A stretch of 64,000 bases of DNA from Pantoea rodasii (GTDB taxonomy: Bacteria > Pseudomonadota > Gammaproteobacteria > Enterobacterales > Enterobacteriaceae): positions 62,001 through 126,000 of the forward strand of contig NZ_MLFP01000004.1 of the NCBI RefSeq assembly GCF_002095465.1. The letters run 5' to 3'. Both the position numbers and the translations under genes were made by a program. The notes under the pieces are model-generated. The model was not told the origin of the DNA and did not search any database. It worked only from the letters and a program-made list of their open reading frames with translations. Positions 26,090 to 36,096 of this stretch are shown here, in pieces. Within the stretch, counting starts at the first letter, position 1; every line of letters starts with the position of its first letter.

Positions 26090-27154
26090 TTAAGCCGCTG
26101 ACTCTTCTCGCAGGGTATTGATATCAATCACGAAGCGGTATTTCACGTCGCTTTTCAGCATACGTTCGTAGGCTTCGTTAATCTGGTTTATGGCGATCAA
26201 TTCGATATCGGAAGTGATACCGTGCTTGCCACAGAAATCCAGCATCTCCTGCGTCTCAGCGATGCCACCGATCAGTGAACCGGCAATGCTGCGACGTTTG
26301 AAGATCAAGTTAAACACCTGTGGAGCCGGGTGATCGTGCTCTGGCGCGCCCACTAACGTCATATTGCCATCGCGTTTCAGCAGGACAATAAACGGATTGA
26401 GGTCGTGCTGTGCCGCAACGGTGTTGAGGATGAAATCGAAGCTGTTGGCGTGCTGAGCCATCTGATCCGCATCTTTTGAAATCACCACTTCATCCGCACC
26501 CAGACGCTTGCCGTCTTCAATCTTTGAAGGCGAAGTGGTAAACAACACCACATGCGCACCCATCGCATGAGCGATTTTCACGCCCATATGACCGAGTCCG
26601 CCCAAACCAACGATGCCCACTTTTTTACCTGGGCCGACGTTCCAATGGCGCAGTGGTGAATAAGTGGTGATACCGGCACACAGCAGCGGGGCAACGCCGG
26701 CCAGTTCAAGGTTCTCTGGAACACGCAGCACGAAGCTTTCATCAACGACCATGTTAGTGGAGTAGCCGCCATAGGTGATGGCGCCGGTTTCGCGATCTTC
26801 ACCGTTATAGGTGCCCACGAAGCCATTCTCGCAATACTGCTCCAGTCCTTCCTGGCAGCTCGGACAGCTGCGGCAAGAATCAACCATGCAACCCACGCCC
26901 ACTAAATCGCCCACTGCGTATTTATGGGTGTGAGCGCCAACAGCGGTGACGCGACCAACGATTTCATGGCCTGGTACCACTGGGAAAATGGTGTTTTTCC
27001 ATTCGTTGCGCGCCTGGTGCAGGTCGGAGTGGCAAACGCCACAGTACAACACTTCAATCTGCACATCATGAGCGCGCAGCTCGCGCGGCTTATAGTCGAA
27101 CGGGGCGAGTTTAGTTTTCGCGTCCTGTGCGGCATAGGCATGCGTAATATTCAT
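26090..27154 (-). CDS. Zinc-dependent NAD(P) alcohol/aldehyde reductase, YahK-like
   Basis: A 354-residue medium-chain dehydrogenase. Catalytic zinc ligands are in YCGVCHSDLH, with GHEIVGRV following, and the structural zinc cysteines in CRSCPSCQEGLEQYC. The Rossmann motif is GLGGLGHMG (about residue 187). It resembles E. coli YahK, a broad NADPH-dependent aldehyde reductase, over its length. It is not at this locus in E. coli, so it is an insertion between yjbR and uvrA. Aromatic or cinnamyl aldehydes are plausible substrates by family. Its 288-bp upstream gap shows no operator I recognise. Confidence 0.87.
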   Translation of the reverse strand: MNITHAYAAQDAKTKLAPFDYKPRELRAHDVQIEVLYCGVCHSDLHQARNEWKNTIFPVVPGHEIVGRVTAVGAHTHKYAVGDLVGVGCMVDSCRSCPSCQEGLEQYCENGFVGTYNGEDRETGAITYGGYSTNMVVDESFVLRVPENLELAGVAPLLCAGITTYSPLRHWNVGPGKKVGIVGLGGLGHMGVKIAHAMGAHVVLFTTSPSKIEDGKRLGADEVVISKDADQMAQHANSFDFILNTVAAQHDLNPFIVLLKRDGNMTLVGAPEHDHPAPQVFNLIFKRRSIAGSLIGGIAETQEMLDFCGKHGITSDIELIAINQINEAYERMLKSDVKYRFVIDINTLREESAA

Positions 27155-27415
27155 GGTGTCTCCAATCGGGTGTGTCGTGAGTGTTTTGCGGGATCCCGTT
27201 CAGTAAGCTGAAGGGACAAAGGCGCATTGAGCTACGCCAAAAAGGAACTGTGTAAGAATAGTCAGCGGAAGGAGATGCGTATATGCCTGAAGTTGTCTGA
27301 TTCTTGCCTGTTTCTGCATTTTGCTGCGGAATCTGGCAGCGAAGTATCCGGCTTGACTGACTGCAATATTAGGCCGCTAAACTGTAGCGTGCGGCGCTAT
27401 GCACTCCAAAAACGA

Positions 27416-27438
27416 GAAGGCCCGCACTGCGGGCCTTC
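27416..27438 (-). terminator. Intrinsic terminator of uvrA
   Basis: GAAGGCCCGC-act-GCGGGCCTTC, a 10-bp stem right after the uvrA stop on the minus strand, followed there by TCGTTTTTGG. Confidence 0.85.
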
Positions 27439-27442
27439 AATT

Positions 27443-30272
27443 TTACTTCTTCTTCAGCATGGGCTTGAGGAAGCGTGCAGTGTGGGATTTTTCACACTCC
27501 GCCACGGTTTCTGGCGTGCCTGAAACCAGGATTTCGCCACCGCCGCTGCCGCCTTCCGGACCCAAATCGACAATCCAGTCTGCGGTTTTGATCACGTCGA
27601 GGTTGTGCTCAATCACCACGATGGTATTACCCTGGTCGCGCAACTGATGCAGCACCTCAAGCAACTGCTGGATATCCGCAAAGTGCAGGCCGGTGGTCGG
27701 CTCATCGAGAATGTAGAGCGTCTGGCCGGTGCCACGTTTTGACAGTTCACGTGCCAGCTTAACGCGCTGTGCTTCACCGCCTGACAACGTGGTCGCAGAT
27801 TGACCGAGGCGAATATAGGATAGGCCCACATCAATCAGCGTTTGTAACTTACGCGCCAGCGCAGGCACGGCATCAAAGAACTCACGCGCTTCTTCGATAG
27901 TCATATCCAGCACTTCGTGAATGCCTTTGCCTTTGTATTTAATCTCCAGCGTTTCACGGTTATAGCGTTTGCCTTTGCACTGATCGCACGGCACATACAC
28001 ATCTGGTAAGAAGTGCATTTCGACTTTGATCACGCCATCGCCCTGACAGGCTTCGCAGCGTCCGCCACGCACGTTAAAGCTGAAGCGACCTGGATTGTAC
28101 CCACGGGAACGCGACTCTGGCACACCCGCGAACAACTCGCGTACCGGCGTGAAAATACCGGTGTAAGTGGCCGGGTTGGAGCGCGGCGTACGGCCGATGG
28201 GGCTCTGGTCGATATCGATGACTTTATCGAAATGCTCCAGCCCCGCGATTTCGCGATAAGGCGCTACTTCGGTGGTGGTCGCGCCGTTCAGCTGGCGCTG
28301 CGCAATCGGGAACAGCGTATCGTTAATCAGCGTAGATTTACCTGAGCCGGAAACCCCGGTGATGCAGGTAAACAGGCCAACCGGAACCGTCAGCGTCACG
28401 TCTTTCAGGTTATTGCCGCGCGCGCCGGTGAGTTTCAGCACCTTCGCCGGATCGCCTTTCACACGCTGCTGTGGAATAGCGATTTCACGTTTGCCGCTCA
28501 GGTATTGCCCGGTCAGCGAGGCTTCGTTGGCCATAATGGCATGCACATCACCTTCGGCCACCACCTGGCCGCCGTGTACGCCCGCGCCAGGACCGATATC
28601 AATCACGTGGTCAGCGGCACGGATCGCATCTTCATCGTGCTCGACCACAATCACGGTGTTACCGAGATCGCGCAGATGAATCAACGTACCGAGCAGACGT
28701 TCGTTATCGCGCTGATGCAGACCAATCGAAGGTTCATCCAGCACATACATCACGCCGACCAAACCTGCACCAATCTGACTCGCCAGACGAATACGCTGTG
28801 CTTCACCGCCCGATAGAGTCTCCGCTGAACGCGACATCGACAGATAATTCAAACCGACGTTGACCAGGAAGCTCAGACGATCGCCGATCTCTTTCAGGAT
28901 TTTTCGGCGATCTGCGCACGCTGTCCGCTGAGTTTGAGATTGCGGAAGAAGTCGGTGGCATGGCCGATGCTCATTTCTGAGATGGTCGGCAGGTTGGTAT
29001 TTTCTACGAACACATGGCGCGCTTCACGGCGCAGGCGCGTACCTTCGCAGCTGGTGCAAGAGCGGTTGCTGATAAACTTCGCCAGCTCTTCGCGCACCGC
29101 ATTGGATTCCGTCTCTTTATAACGGCGTTCCATGTTGTGCAGCACACCTTCAAACGGATGACGGCGTACCGAGGTGTCACCGCGATCGTTGATGTATTTA
29201 AATTCGATATTCTCTTTGCCGGAACCGTACAGAATCACTTCGCGTGCTTTGTCGCTCAGGCTGTTAAACGGCGCTTCGACATCGAATTCCAGATGCTCTG
29301 CCAGCGAGCGCAGCATCTGGAAGTAATAGAAGTTACGACGATCCCAGCCACGAATGGCACCGCCAGCCAGTGACAGTTCGGGGTTCTGCACCACGCGATC
29401 GGGATCGAAATATTGCTGCACGCCCAGACCATCACAGGTTGGGCACGCGCGGCCGGATTGTTAAATGAGAACAGGCGCGGTTCCAGTTCGCTCATGCTAT
29501 AGCCGCAAATCGGGCAGGCAAAGTTAGCTGAGAACAGCAGCTCTTCAGCCGCGCTGTCATCCATATCCGCAACGATGGCGGTACCACCACTCAGCGCCAG
29601 CGTGGTTTCGAACGATTCGGCCAAACGTGTCGCCAGATCGTCGCGCACGCGGAAGCGGTCCACCACGACTTCAATGGTGTGCTTTTTCTGCAGTTCAAGC
29701 TTCGGTGGATCTGACAGGTCACAGACTTCGCCATCGATACGGGCGCGGATGTAACCTTGCGCTGCAAGATTTTCCAGCGTTTTGGTGTGTTCGCCTTTGC
29801 GATCTTTCACCACTGGCGCCAGTAACATCAAGCGCCGGCCTTCTTCCTGCGCCATCACCTGATCCACCATCTGGCTCACGGTCTGTGCCGCCAGCGGGAC
29901 ATCGTGATCGGGGCAGCGCGGCTCACCCACACGGGCAAACAGCAGACGCAGGTAGTCGTGGATTTCGGTAATAGTGCCGACCGTAGAGCGCGGGTTATGC
30001 GATGTGGATTTCTGCTCAATAGAGATGGCGGGCGAGAGACCTTCAATGTGGTCCACGTCCGGTTTCTCCATTAAGGAAAGAAACTGGCGCGCATAGGCCG
30101 AGAGCGATTCAACATAGCGACGCTGACCTTCCGCATACAGCGTGTCAAACGCCAGCGAAGACTTACCGGAACCCGACAGACCGGTGACCACAATCAGCTT
30201 ATCGCGAGGGATGATCAGGTTGATATTCTTCAAATTATGGGTGCGAGCACCGCGGACTTCGATCTTATCCAT
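27443..30272 (-). pseudogene. uvrA: Excinuclease ABC subunit UvrA, two frameshifts in this sequence
   Basis: UvrA recognises bulky DNA lesions in nucleotide excision repair. Three adjoining frames together give 943 residues (E. coli 940). The first carries Walker [15 protein letters not shown] and the [22 protein letters not shown] zinc region. The second carries the [14 protein letters not shown] zinc finger. The third carries the ABC signatures LSGGEAQR (twice) and Walker [12 protein letters not shown]. Break one is at 29451-29454, where NPA[GA]CPTCDG needs one more G. Break two is at 28900-28904, where [11 protein letters not shown] needs six A instead of five (minus strand). Both are single-base losses, so base-calling error is likely. 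A LexA box lies upstream. Confidence 0.92.
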
Positions 30273-30355
30273 TCACCTTTCCCGAATTGAACAACACTCG
30301 CCATGCCTTGCCAGCACGACCAGCAGAAACGCGTTAGTATGGCACAAAAAATAAA

Positions 30356-30371
30356 CTGAATAAATATCCAG
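30356..30371. promoter_or_regulatory. LexA box between uvrA and ssb
   Basis: CTGAATAAATATCCAG fits CTG-N10-CAG and sits in the divergent uvrA/ssb promoter region, where E. coli also has an SOS operator. It should control uvrA and one ssb promoter. Confidence 0.85.
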
Positions 30372-30493
30372 TGTTTTTGCTATTCTGGCTGCCGCAAAAA
30401 ATTGGGAGCCCGCTCTGAAGTGGGCACCGTCAGTGTGACGTGATACAATTTTTGGCTTAGACTTTTAGCATCAACTCATCGGGAGACAGCAAC

Positions 30494-31051
30494 ATGGCCA
30501 GTCGTGGCGTAAATAAAGTGATTCTAGTCGGGAATCTGGGTCAGGATCCGGAAGTGCGCTACATGCCAAATGGTGGCGCGGTAGCCAACATTACGCTGGC
30601 CACGTCGGAAAGCTGGCGCGACAAGCAAACCGGTGAAAATAAAGAGATTACTGAATGGCACCGCGTTGTGCTGTTCGGCAAACTGGCTGAAGTGGCGGGC
30701 GAATACCTGCGTAAAGGCTCTCAGGTTTACATCGAAGGCCAGCTGCGCACCCGTAAATGGCAGGATCAGGGCGGCCAGGAAAAATACACCACCGAAGTGG
30801 TTGTTAACGTTGGTGGCACCATGCAGATGCTGGGTGGACGTCAGCAAGGCGCGAACGCAGGCGGTGCACCAATGGGCGGCCAGAGCAGTGGCGGCAATAA
30901 CAACGGTTGGGGCCAGCCTCAGCAACCTCAGCAGCAGCCACAGGGCGGCGGCAACCAGTTCAGCGGCGGCGCACAACAGCGTCCGCAGCAGCAGAGCGCA
31001 CCGGCGAACAACGAACCGCCAATGGACTTTGACGACGACATCCCGTTTTAA
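30494..31051 (+). CDS. ssb: Single-stranded DNA-binding protein
   Basis: Essential replication and repair protein, 185 residues. An OB-fold covers residues 1-110 ([55 protein letters not shown]). A Gly/Gln/Asn-rich disordered linker follows, and the acidic protein-interaction tip is DFDDDIPF. The tail recruits RecQ, PriA and others, which is notable because a RecQ-like gene lies next door. GGGAGA precedes the ATG by 7 bases. Confidence 0.97.
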   Translation: MASRGVNKVILVGNLGQDPEVRYMPNGGAVANITLATSESWRDKQTGENKEITEWHRVVLFGKLAEVAGEYLRKGSQVYIEGQLRTRKWQDQGGQEKYTTEVVVNVGGTMQMLGGRQQGANAGGAPMGGQSSGGNNNGWGQPQQPQQQPQGGGNQFSGGAQQRPQQQSAPANNEPPMDFDDDIPF

Positions 31052-31081
31052 GTCAACGCGCACCCACAACTACTCGCTAAG

Positions 31082-31104
31082 GCCTCGTTTTACGGGGCTT
31101 TTTT
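31082..31104 (+). terminator. Intrinsic terminator of ssb
   Basis: GCCtCGT-ttt-ACGgGGC followed by TTTTTT. A short stem with two mismatches and a good T-run. Confidence 0.75.
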
Positions 31105-31164
31105 GTATCTGACTCTCAGGTTTCTCAATCAATGTAAGGGATGCGTTCCCATCAAGGAGTGATA

Positions 31165-33261
31165 ATGAAACAGCAACAGGCAGAAGCATTATTAAAAATC
31201 GCGCTGGCAAATGACCATGCCCAGTTTCATCGAGGACAGTGGGAAGCGATAGATGCACTGGTGAATCAGCAACAGAAATTATTGGTGGTGCAGCGGACTG
31301 GCTGGGGTAAAAGCTCCGTTTATTTCATCAGCGCCAAAATTTTTCGCGATCGTGGTATGGGTCCAACCATTATCGTTTCACCGCTGCTGGCACTGATGCG
31401 TAACCAAATCGAGTCGGCTCGTCGATTGGGTATTGTTGCTGAAACCCTTAACTCTTCGAATAGCAGCGACTGGCACTCGGTGACACAGCGCGTGCTGGAT
31501 AATCAGGTCGATTGTTTACTCATCTCTCCAGAACGTCTCGCCAATGATCAGTTCATCGAAACCGTACTGCAGCCGATTGCCAACCGTATCGCGCTCATGG
31601 TGATTGACGAAGCACACTGTATCTCCGATTGGGGGCATGATTTTCGCCCCGATTATCGCCGTATCGTCAGCATCTTGCGGCAATTACCGGCTAATACGCC
31701 GGTACTTGGCACCACCGCGACCGCTAATAACCGCGTGGTGGCGGATATACAGCAACAGATGGGTGACATTGTGATTCAGCGCGGTGAACTGATCCGCAAG
31801 AGTTTGGCGCTACAAACGCTCATTTTGCCGAATCAGGCTTCACGTCTTGCCTGGCTGGCGCAAATTATCCCATCCCTGCCAGGAACCGGTATCGTCTACA
31901 CGCTCACCGTGCGTGATGCCGAGCAGGTCGCGGCCTGGTTACGCAAGCAGCAAATTGATGCGCGAGCCTATCATGGCAGCGTTGAGGCCGCGGGTTTCGA
32001 CAGCAGCAACGACTATCGTCAACATCTTGAGACCTTGCTGCTGACCAACCAATTGAAAGTTTTGGTGGCGACCACCGCATTGGGAATGGGATATGACAAA
32101 CCTGATTTGAGTTTCGTGCTGCATTATCAGGCACCCGCTTCCATTGTTGCTTACTACCAACAGGTAGGGCGTGCGGGGCGTGGCATCGATCATGCGGTTG
32201 GGGTGTTAATGTCAGGCGGTGAAGATCGCGATATTCACCAATTCTTCCGGCAGTCTGCGTTTCCGGCAGAAACTCAGGTATATGATATTTTGCAGGTGCT
32301 GGAGGAGAGTGATGGGTTATCGATTCGTGATATTGAACAGCAAACCAATCTGCGCCAGGGGCAAATTGAAAAAGTGCTGAAATTGCTCAGCGTTGAAAAT
32401 CCTGCGCCGGTGATTAAGGTCAAAAGCCAATGGCGGAGAACACCTGTTCCTTATCAGCTGGATCGCGAACGTATCGTGCACCTGACGCAGCAGCGTGAAC
32501 AAGAGTGGCAGGAAGTGCAGCGTTATATTTCACAGCGCGGTTGCCTGATGACGTTTCTGCGATTATCACTGGATGACACAGACCCCGTATCCTGTGGTAA
32601 ATGTGCATATTGCCTCGGTCGGCCTTTGATTGACCCGCAGGTGGATGCGACACTGGCACATCAGGCAGCGACTTTTCTACAGCGCGCCGAAACGGTAATT
32701 TCGCCCAAAATTCAGGTTGCTGCTCAGGCGTTTGAAGAATACGGTTTTCGCGGCAATTTACCTGCCACTCTGCGTGCGCAGGAAGGACGGGTGCTTTCGC
32801 GCTGGGGAGATGCTGGATGGGGATCTCGGGTGGTGGCCGAGAAAGCAGCCGGTCATTTCAGCGATGAACTTGTTACCGCCATAGCGGAAATGGTTGAACA
32901 GCGCTGGCAGCCCGTGCCTGCGCCACAGTGGGTTTGCTGCGTACCTTCGCTACGCCAGCCTCAGCTGGTGGCCGACTTTGCCCGCCGATTGGCACTGCGA
33001 CTTGGTTTACCCTTTATAGATGCCCTGCAAAAAGTGAAAGATAACCCTCGGCAACGTCTGCAGAATAATCGCTTCCATCAATGTCGTAATCTGGATGGCG
33101 CGTTTTCCTCCAGCGCGGATCTGCCCGCCACGGCCGTATTACTGGTTGACGATATTATCGATTCAGGCTGGACGATGGCAGTGACGGCAGCCGTGCTTCA
33201 GCAAGCGGGAAGCGGCATTGTCTATCCAGTGGCACTGGCAACCTCAACGGTGAAAGAGTGA
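31165..33261 (+). CDS. RecQ-like helicase with C-terminal phosphoribosyltransferase-like domain
   Basis: A 698-residue protein. The N-terminal half is a RecQ-family SF2 helicase: Walker A QRTGWGKSS (residues 43-51), DEAH box VIDEAHCISDWGHDFRPDY (146-164), ALGMGYDKPDL and QQVGRAGRG motifs, and a RecQ zinc site (C...CGKCAYC, near 480). The last 200 residues are unlike RecQ's WH/HRDC. They end in VLLVDDIIDSGWTM (659-672), the PRPP-binding signature of ComF/PRTase proteins. I start at 31165 because AAGGAG lies 7 bases upstream. The stop overlaps the next ATG (TGATG), so the DprA-like partner is translationally coupled. It is absent from the E. coli ssb-yjcB interval. The role in DNA uptake, recombination or defence is unproven. 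Confidence 0.85.
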   Translation: MKQQQAEALLKIALANDHAQFHRGQWEAIDALVNQQQKLLVVQRTGWGKSSVYFISAKIFRDRGMGPTIIVSPLLALMRNQIESARRLGIVAETLNSSNSSDWHSVTQRVLDNQVDCLLISPERLANDQFIETVLQPIANRIALMVIDEAHCISDWGHDFRPDYRRIVSILRQLPANTPVLGTTATANNRVVADIQQQMGDIVIQRGELIRKSLALQTLILPNQASRLAWLAQIIPSLPGTGIVYTLTVRDAEQVAAWLRKQQIDARAYHGSVEAAGFDSSNDYRQHLETLLLTNQLKVLVATTALGMGYDKPDLSFVLHYQAPASIVAYYQQVGRAGRGIDHAVGVLMSGGEDRDIHQFFRQSAFPAETQVYDILQVLEESDGLSIRDIEQQTNLRQGQIEKVLKLLSVENPAPVIKVKSQWRRTPVPYQLDRERIVHLTQQREQEWQEVQRYISQRGCLMTFLRLSLDDTDPVSCGKCAYCLGRPLIDPQVDATLAHQAATFLQRAETVISPKIQVAAQAFEEYGFRGNLPATLRAQEGRVLSRWGDAGWGSRVVAEKAAGHFSDELVTAIAEMVEQRWQPVPAPQWVCCVPSLRQPQLVADFARRLALRLGLPFIDALQKVKDNPRQRLQNNRFHQCRNLDGAFSSSADLPATAVLLVDDIIDSGWTMAVTAAVLQQAGSGIVYPVALATSTVKE

Positions 33262-34487
33262 TGAATTTATCTCCTGTTGCACAGGCAACGCTTTTGTTAA
33301 CCAGCGACTTCTCGCGCCAGAGCGAGAATGAGGTGAAGCCACTCAGTAATGCTGAATGGGGACGATTCGCCCTGTGGTTGAAACAACAATCCGCTACACC
33401 CGCCGATCTACTCAACGCTGGTGCTGATGTCATGTTAGCTGATTGGGTTGATTCCCATATCACGCGTGAGCGAATAGAAACGCTGCTGAGCCGTGGACAT
33501 AGCCTGGCGTTAGCGGTTGAACGTTGGCAGCGCGCGGGGCTCTGGGTGTTGACGCGTTCTGATGCTGAATACCCAAGACTGCTAAAGCAACAACTGCGCA
33601 CCGACGCGCCACCGGTACTGTTCGGCTGTGGTGACATCACTTTATTTAATCAGCCAGGCCTTGCGGTGGTAGGGTCGAGGAATGCCAGCGAGCTGGATTT
33701 AACGTTCAGCCGACAGGTTGCGGCAAAAGTCGCCTCTACAGGGCTAAACCTGATTTCGGGGGGGCACGAGGTATTGATGAAGCCGCCATGCTGGGCGCGT
33801 TGCAGCACGACGGAGCCGTCGTGGGTGTTCTCAGTGACAGTTTGCTGACCGCTGCAACCAGCGCCAAATGGCGTAAAGGTCTCATGGCAGGAAAACTACT
33901 GCTGCTTTCGCCTTTCTATCCTGAAGCGAGCTTTACGGTGGGTAACGCCATGGCGCGCAATCGGTATATTTATTGTCTGGCGAGGAGTGCGTTAGTGGTA
34001 CACGCGGGTCACAAGGGCGGTACGTTAGCCGGTGCGGAAGAGAATCTACGCAAAAATGGGTGCCGTTGTGGGTTAAGCCGACCGACGATATTCAGGCGAG
34101 CAACGCTGAGCTGGTTAAACAGGGGGGGCAATGGTGCGTTGCTGACCCTGATGACATTGATGTTGCGCAATGGATGACCGCTCCCTGCGAACAGCCCTAT
34201 CAGCAGGATGATCTATTGAGCGCTGCAGGGCACACAATGCCTGAAAAGGCCGCGGTGGCTAACGTGGCTCAGGAACCAGAGGGAATCTGGCATCCGGCCG
34301 ATTTTTACCTGATTTTTCAGGCGCAATTGCCGACTCTGGCCGCTATCCCATCACGATTGAAGATCTGGGCTCGCGAACCGGTCTGCATCAGATTCAGCTG
34401 ACAGAATGGTTACAGCGCGCGGTGGATGAGGGGCAAATTGAGCAGCTGGCAGGGACAAACCGCTATCAATGGAAGCGTAAAATTTAG
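33261..34487 (+). pseudogene. DprA/Smf-like DNA-processing protein, frameshifted in this sequence
   Basis: Stitched together, the frames give about 409 residues. The N-terminal 110 residues are helical. The Rossmann/SLOG core starts at PVLFGCGDITLFNQPGLAVVGSRNAS, continues (after adding a G to the G7 run at 33758-33764) as ISGGARGIDEAAMLGAL, then ARNRYIYCLARSALVVHAGHKGGT. A second loss in the A5 run at 34052-34056 restores RKKWVPLWVKPTDD. A third, near 34302-34317, restores a C-terminal winged-helix-like region ending YQWKRKI. DprA proteins load RecA on single-stranded DNA. This one is coupled to the RecQ-PRTase gene. Three breaks in 0.6 kb are more than elsewhere, so real decay is possible, though error is still likelier. 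Confidence 0.72.
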
Positions 34488-34540
34488 GTGCTGAACGCAC
34501 CAATGATTGAAGCCGGAAAAATCTCTCCGGCTGAGTCACC

Positions 34541-35068
34541 TTAATGCGGTCGCCATTCCCGCAGCACGACCTCAGTATCACGCACGAACACCGGATTACC
34601 CGGCATGATCAAATCAGCCCAGATTTCATTGTGCTGATTGATTTGCTGTTGTACGGAGACGTAAGTCCTATCGGCCGTGGTATGCGCATCGGCGGCAACA
34701 GTGATGTGATAACCCAGGCTGGCGCCAACCTTGATGGTGGTATCCACGCAGTAATCGGTCGCGCAGCCGCAAATTACAAATTTTTCAATGCCATGCTGAT
34801 CAAGCTGAGCCGCCAGGTCGGTTTGCCAGAAGCTGTCACAGGCGGTCTTATTAACGTAGATCGCGTTGGCAGGCTGATCTAATTCCGGCACGATTTGCCA
34901 GCCTTCGCTATTCACTTCAAGGCCTGGTCCAACGTGCTGGACAAAAATCACCTGATCGGCCGCTGCCGTGAGTTGATTGATGCGCGCACAACGCCCGTCA
35001 CGATCGAAACGTGGCGTCGCCAGTACGCCATTTTGCATATCTACTATCACCACAACCCGATTTGCCAT
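34541..35068 (-). CDS. Isochorismatase-like cysteine hydrolase
   Basis: A 175-residue cysteine hydrolase. The catalytic Asp is in VVIVDMQNGVL, Lys in VNKTACDSFW, and the nucleophile Cys in VICGCATDYCVDTT, the usual triad order of isochorismatase/nicotinamidase-type enzymes. The family cleaves amides or vinyl ethers; the substrate cannot be told. Two consecutive ATGs are possible (35071 or 35068). AAAGGAGGAC is 5 bases before the second, which I prefer. It is convergent with the DprA-like gene and divergent from an AraC-family regulator that may control it. Confidence 0.82.
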   Translation of the reverse strand: MANRVVVIVDMQNGVLATPRFDRDGRCARINQLTAAADQVIFVQHVGPGLEVNSEGWQIVPELDQPANAIYVNKTACDSFWQTDLAAQLDQHGIEKFVICGCATDYCVDTTIKVGASLGYHITVAADAHTTADRTYVSVQQQINQHNEIWADLIMPGNPVFVRDTEVVLREWRPH

Positions 35069-35193
35069 CATGTCCTCCTTTATAGGCAGATGGACAGTAT
35101 TGCGGTGAAGCGTCGCGCAGGTAAAGCAAATCTGCTTTGCAATTCCGCTTGTCGCCGCGCATGCTGATTAACCTGTTTTAACGGAGGTGTGAC

Positions 35194-36024
35194 GTGAAGG
35201 TGGTTCCGGAAATCTTTCCTGATAAGTGCGATCAAGCGCAGTTTCAGCATTTCGCTGAACTGCCCGGTATCGAGCTTTATCAGGCGCACATCTCGCGTTA
35301 TGCCTTTGAACCGCATACTCATGAAGCCTTCGGCATCGGCACCATTGAATCGGGTGCACAGCGCTTTCGTTATCGCGGCACGCACTACACGGCACCACAG
35401 CATTCTCTGGTGATGATGAATCCTGATGAATTGCACACCGGGGAATCGGCCTGTGATGAGGGCTGGCGTTATCGCATGATCTATATTGATCCGCATGAGA
35501 TGGAGCGCCTGACCGGCGATCGTCACTGGTGGTTTAGTGAGGCGTTGCGCACAGATGTCCGTCTGGCACAGCCCTTTTCCCTGCGACTGGCACAGATGTG
35601 GCAGGCCACCAGCGCGCTTGAACGCGAGGGGCTGCTGCTGGAAATGTTGGAACAGTTACGCCCGCTGGCGCATCAGGGAAAATCCCGACCAGAAGAGGGT
35701 GCCCACCGTTTCGATGCGGTTAAAGCCTATCTGCGTGAAAACCTGGCGGAGCCGGTTCGCCTCGATGAGCTGGCCGCCCTGGCGTCTTTGTCGCCGTGGC
35801 ATTTTCTCCGCAGTTTCAAACAGCACTTCCATGCCACGCCACATCAGATGCTGATGGCCTTTCGCCTGTTCGAAGCCAAGCAACGTTTAGGGATGGGAGA
35901 AAGCGCGGCTTCGGTAGCGGCTGCCGTTGGATTGACCGATCAGGCACACCTTACGCGGGCGTTTGCCCATCGCTATGGCATCACGCCAGGGCGCTATCAA
36001 AAGCAAGTTTTCCCCTCACGTTAA
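35194..36024 (+). CDS. AraC-family transcriptional regulator with cupin sensor
   Basis: A 276-residue regulator. The N-terminal 150 residues look like the AraC-type cupin (YAFEPHTHEAFGIGTIESG, then HSLVMMNPDELHTGES). The C-terminal 100 are two HTH motifs (LDELAALASLSPWHFLRSFKQHF and VAAAVGLTDQAHLTRAFAHRYGITPGRYQ). GGAGG lies 9 bases before the start, which is a GTG at 35194. The downstream EamA transporter, 72 bp away on the same strand, is the likely target. Effectors of this subgroup are usually amino acids or aromatic compounds. Confidence 0.85.
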   Translation: MKVVPEIFPDKCDQAQFQHFAELPGIELYQAHISRYAFEPHTHEAFGIGTIESGAQRFRYRGTHYTAPQHSLVMMNPDELHTGESACDEGWRYRMIYIDPHEMERLTGDRHWWFSEALRTDVRLAQPFSLRLAQMWQATSALEREGLLLEMLEQLRPLAHQGKSRPEEGAHRFDAVKAYLRENLAEPVRLDELAALASLSPWHFLRSFKQHFHATPHQMLMAFRLFEAKQRLGMGESAASVAAAVGLTDQAHLTRAFAHRYGITPGRYQKQVFPSR

Positions 36025-36096
36025 CCGCAATCTGCTACAAGCCTTTATTATCCGGTTACGCCACACTGCGGCGTAAAGGACATAAAGGATAAGAAT

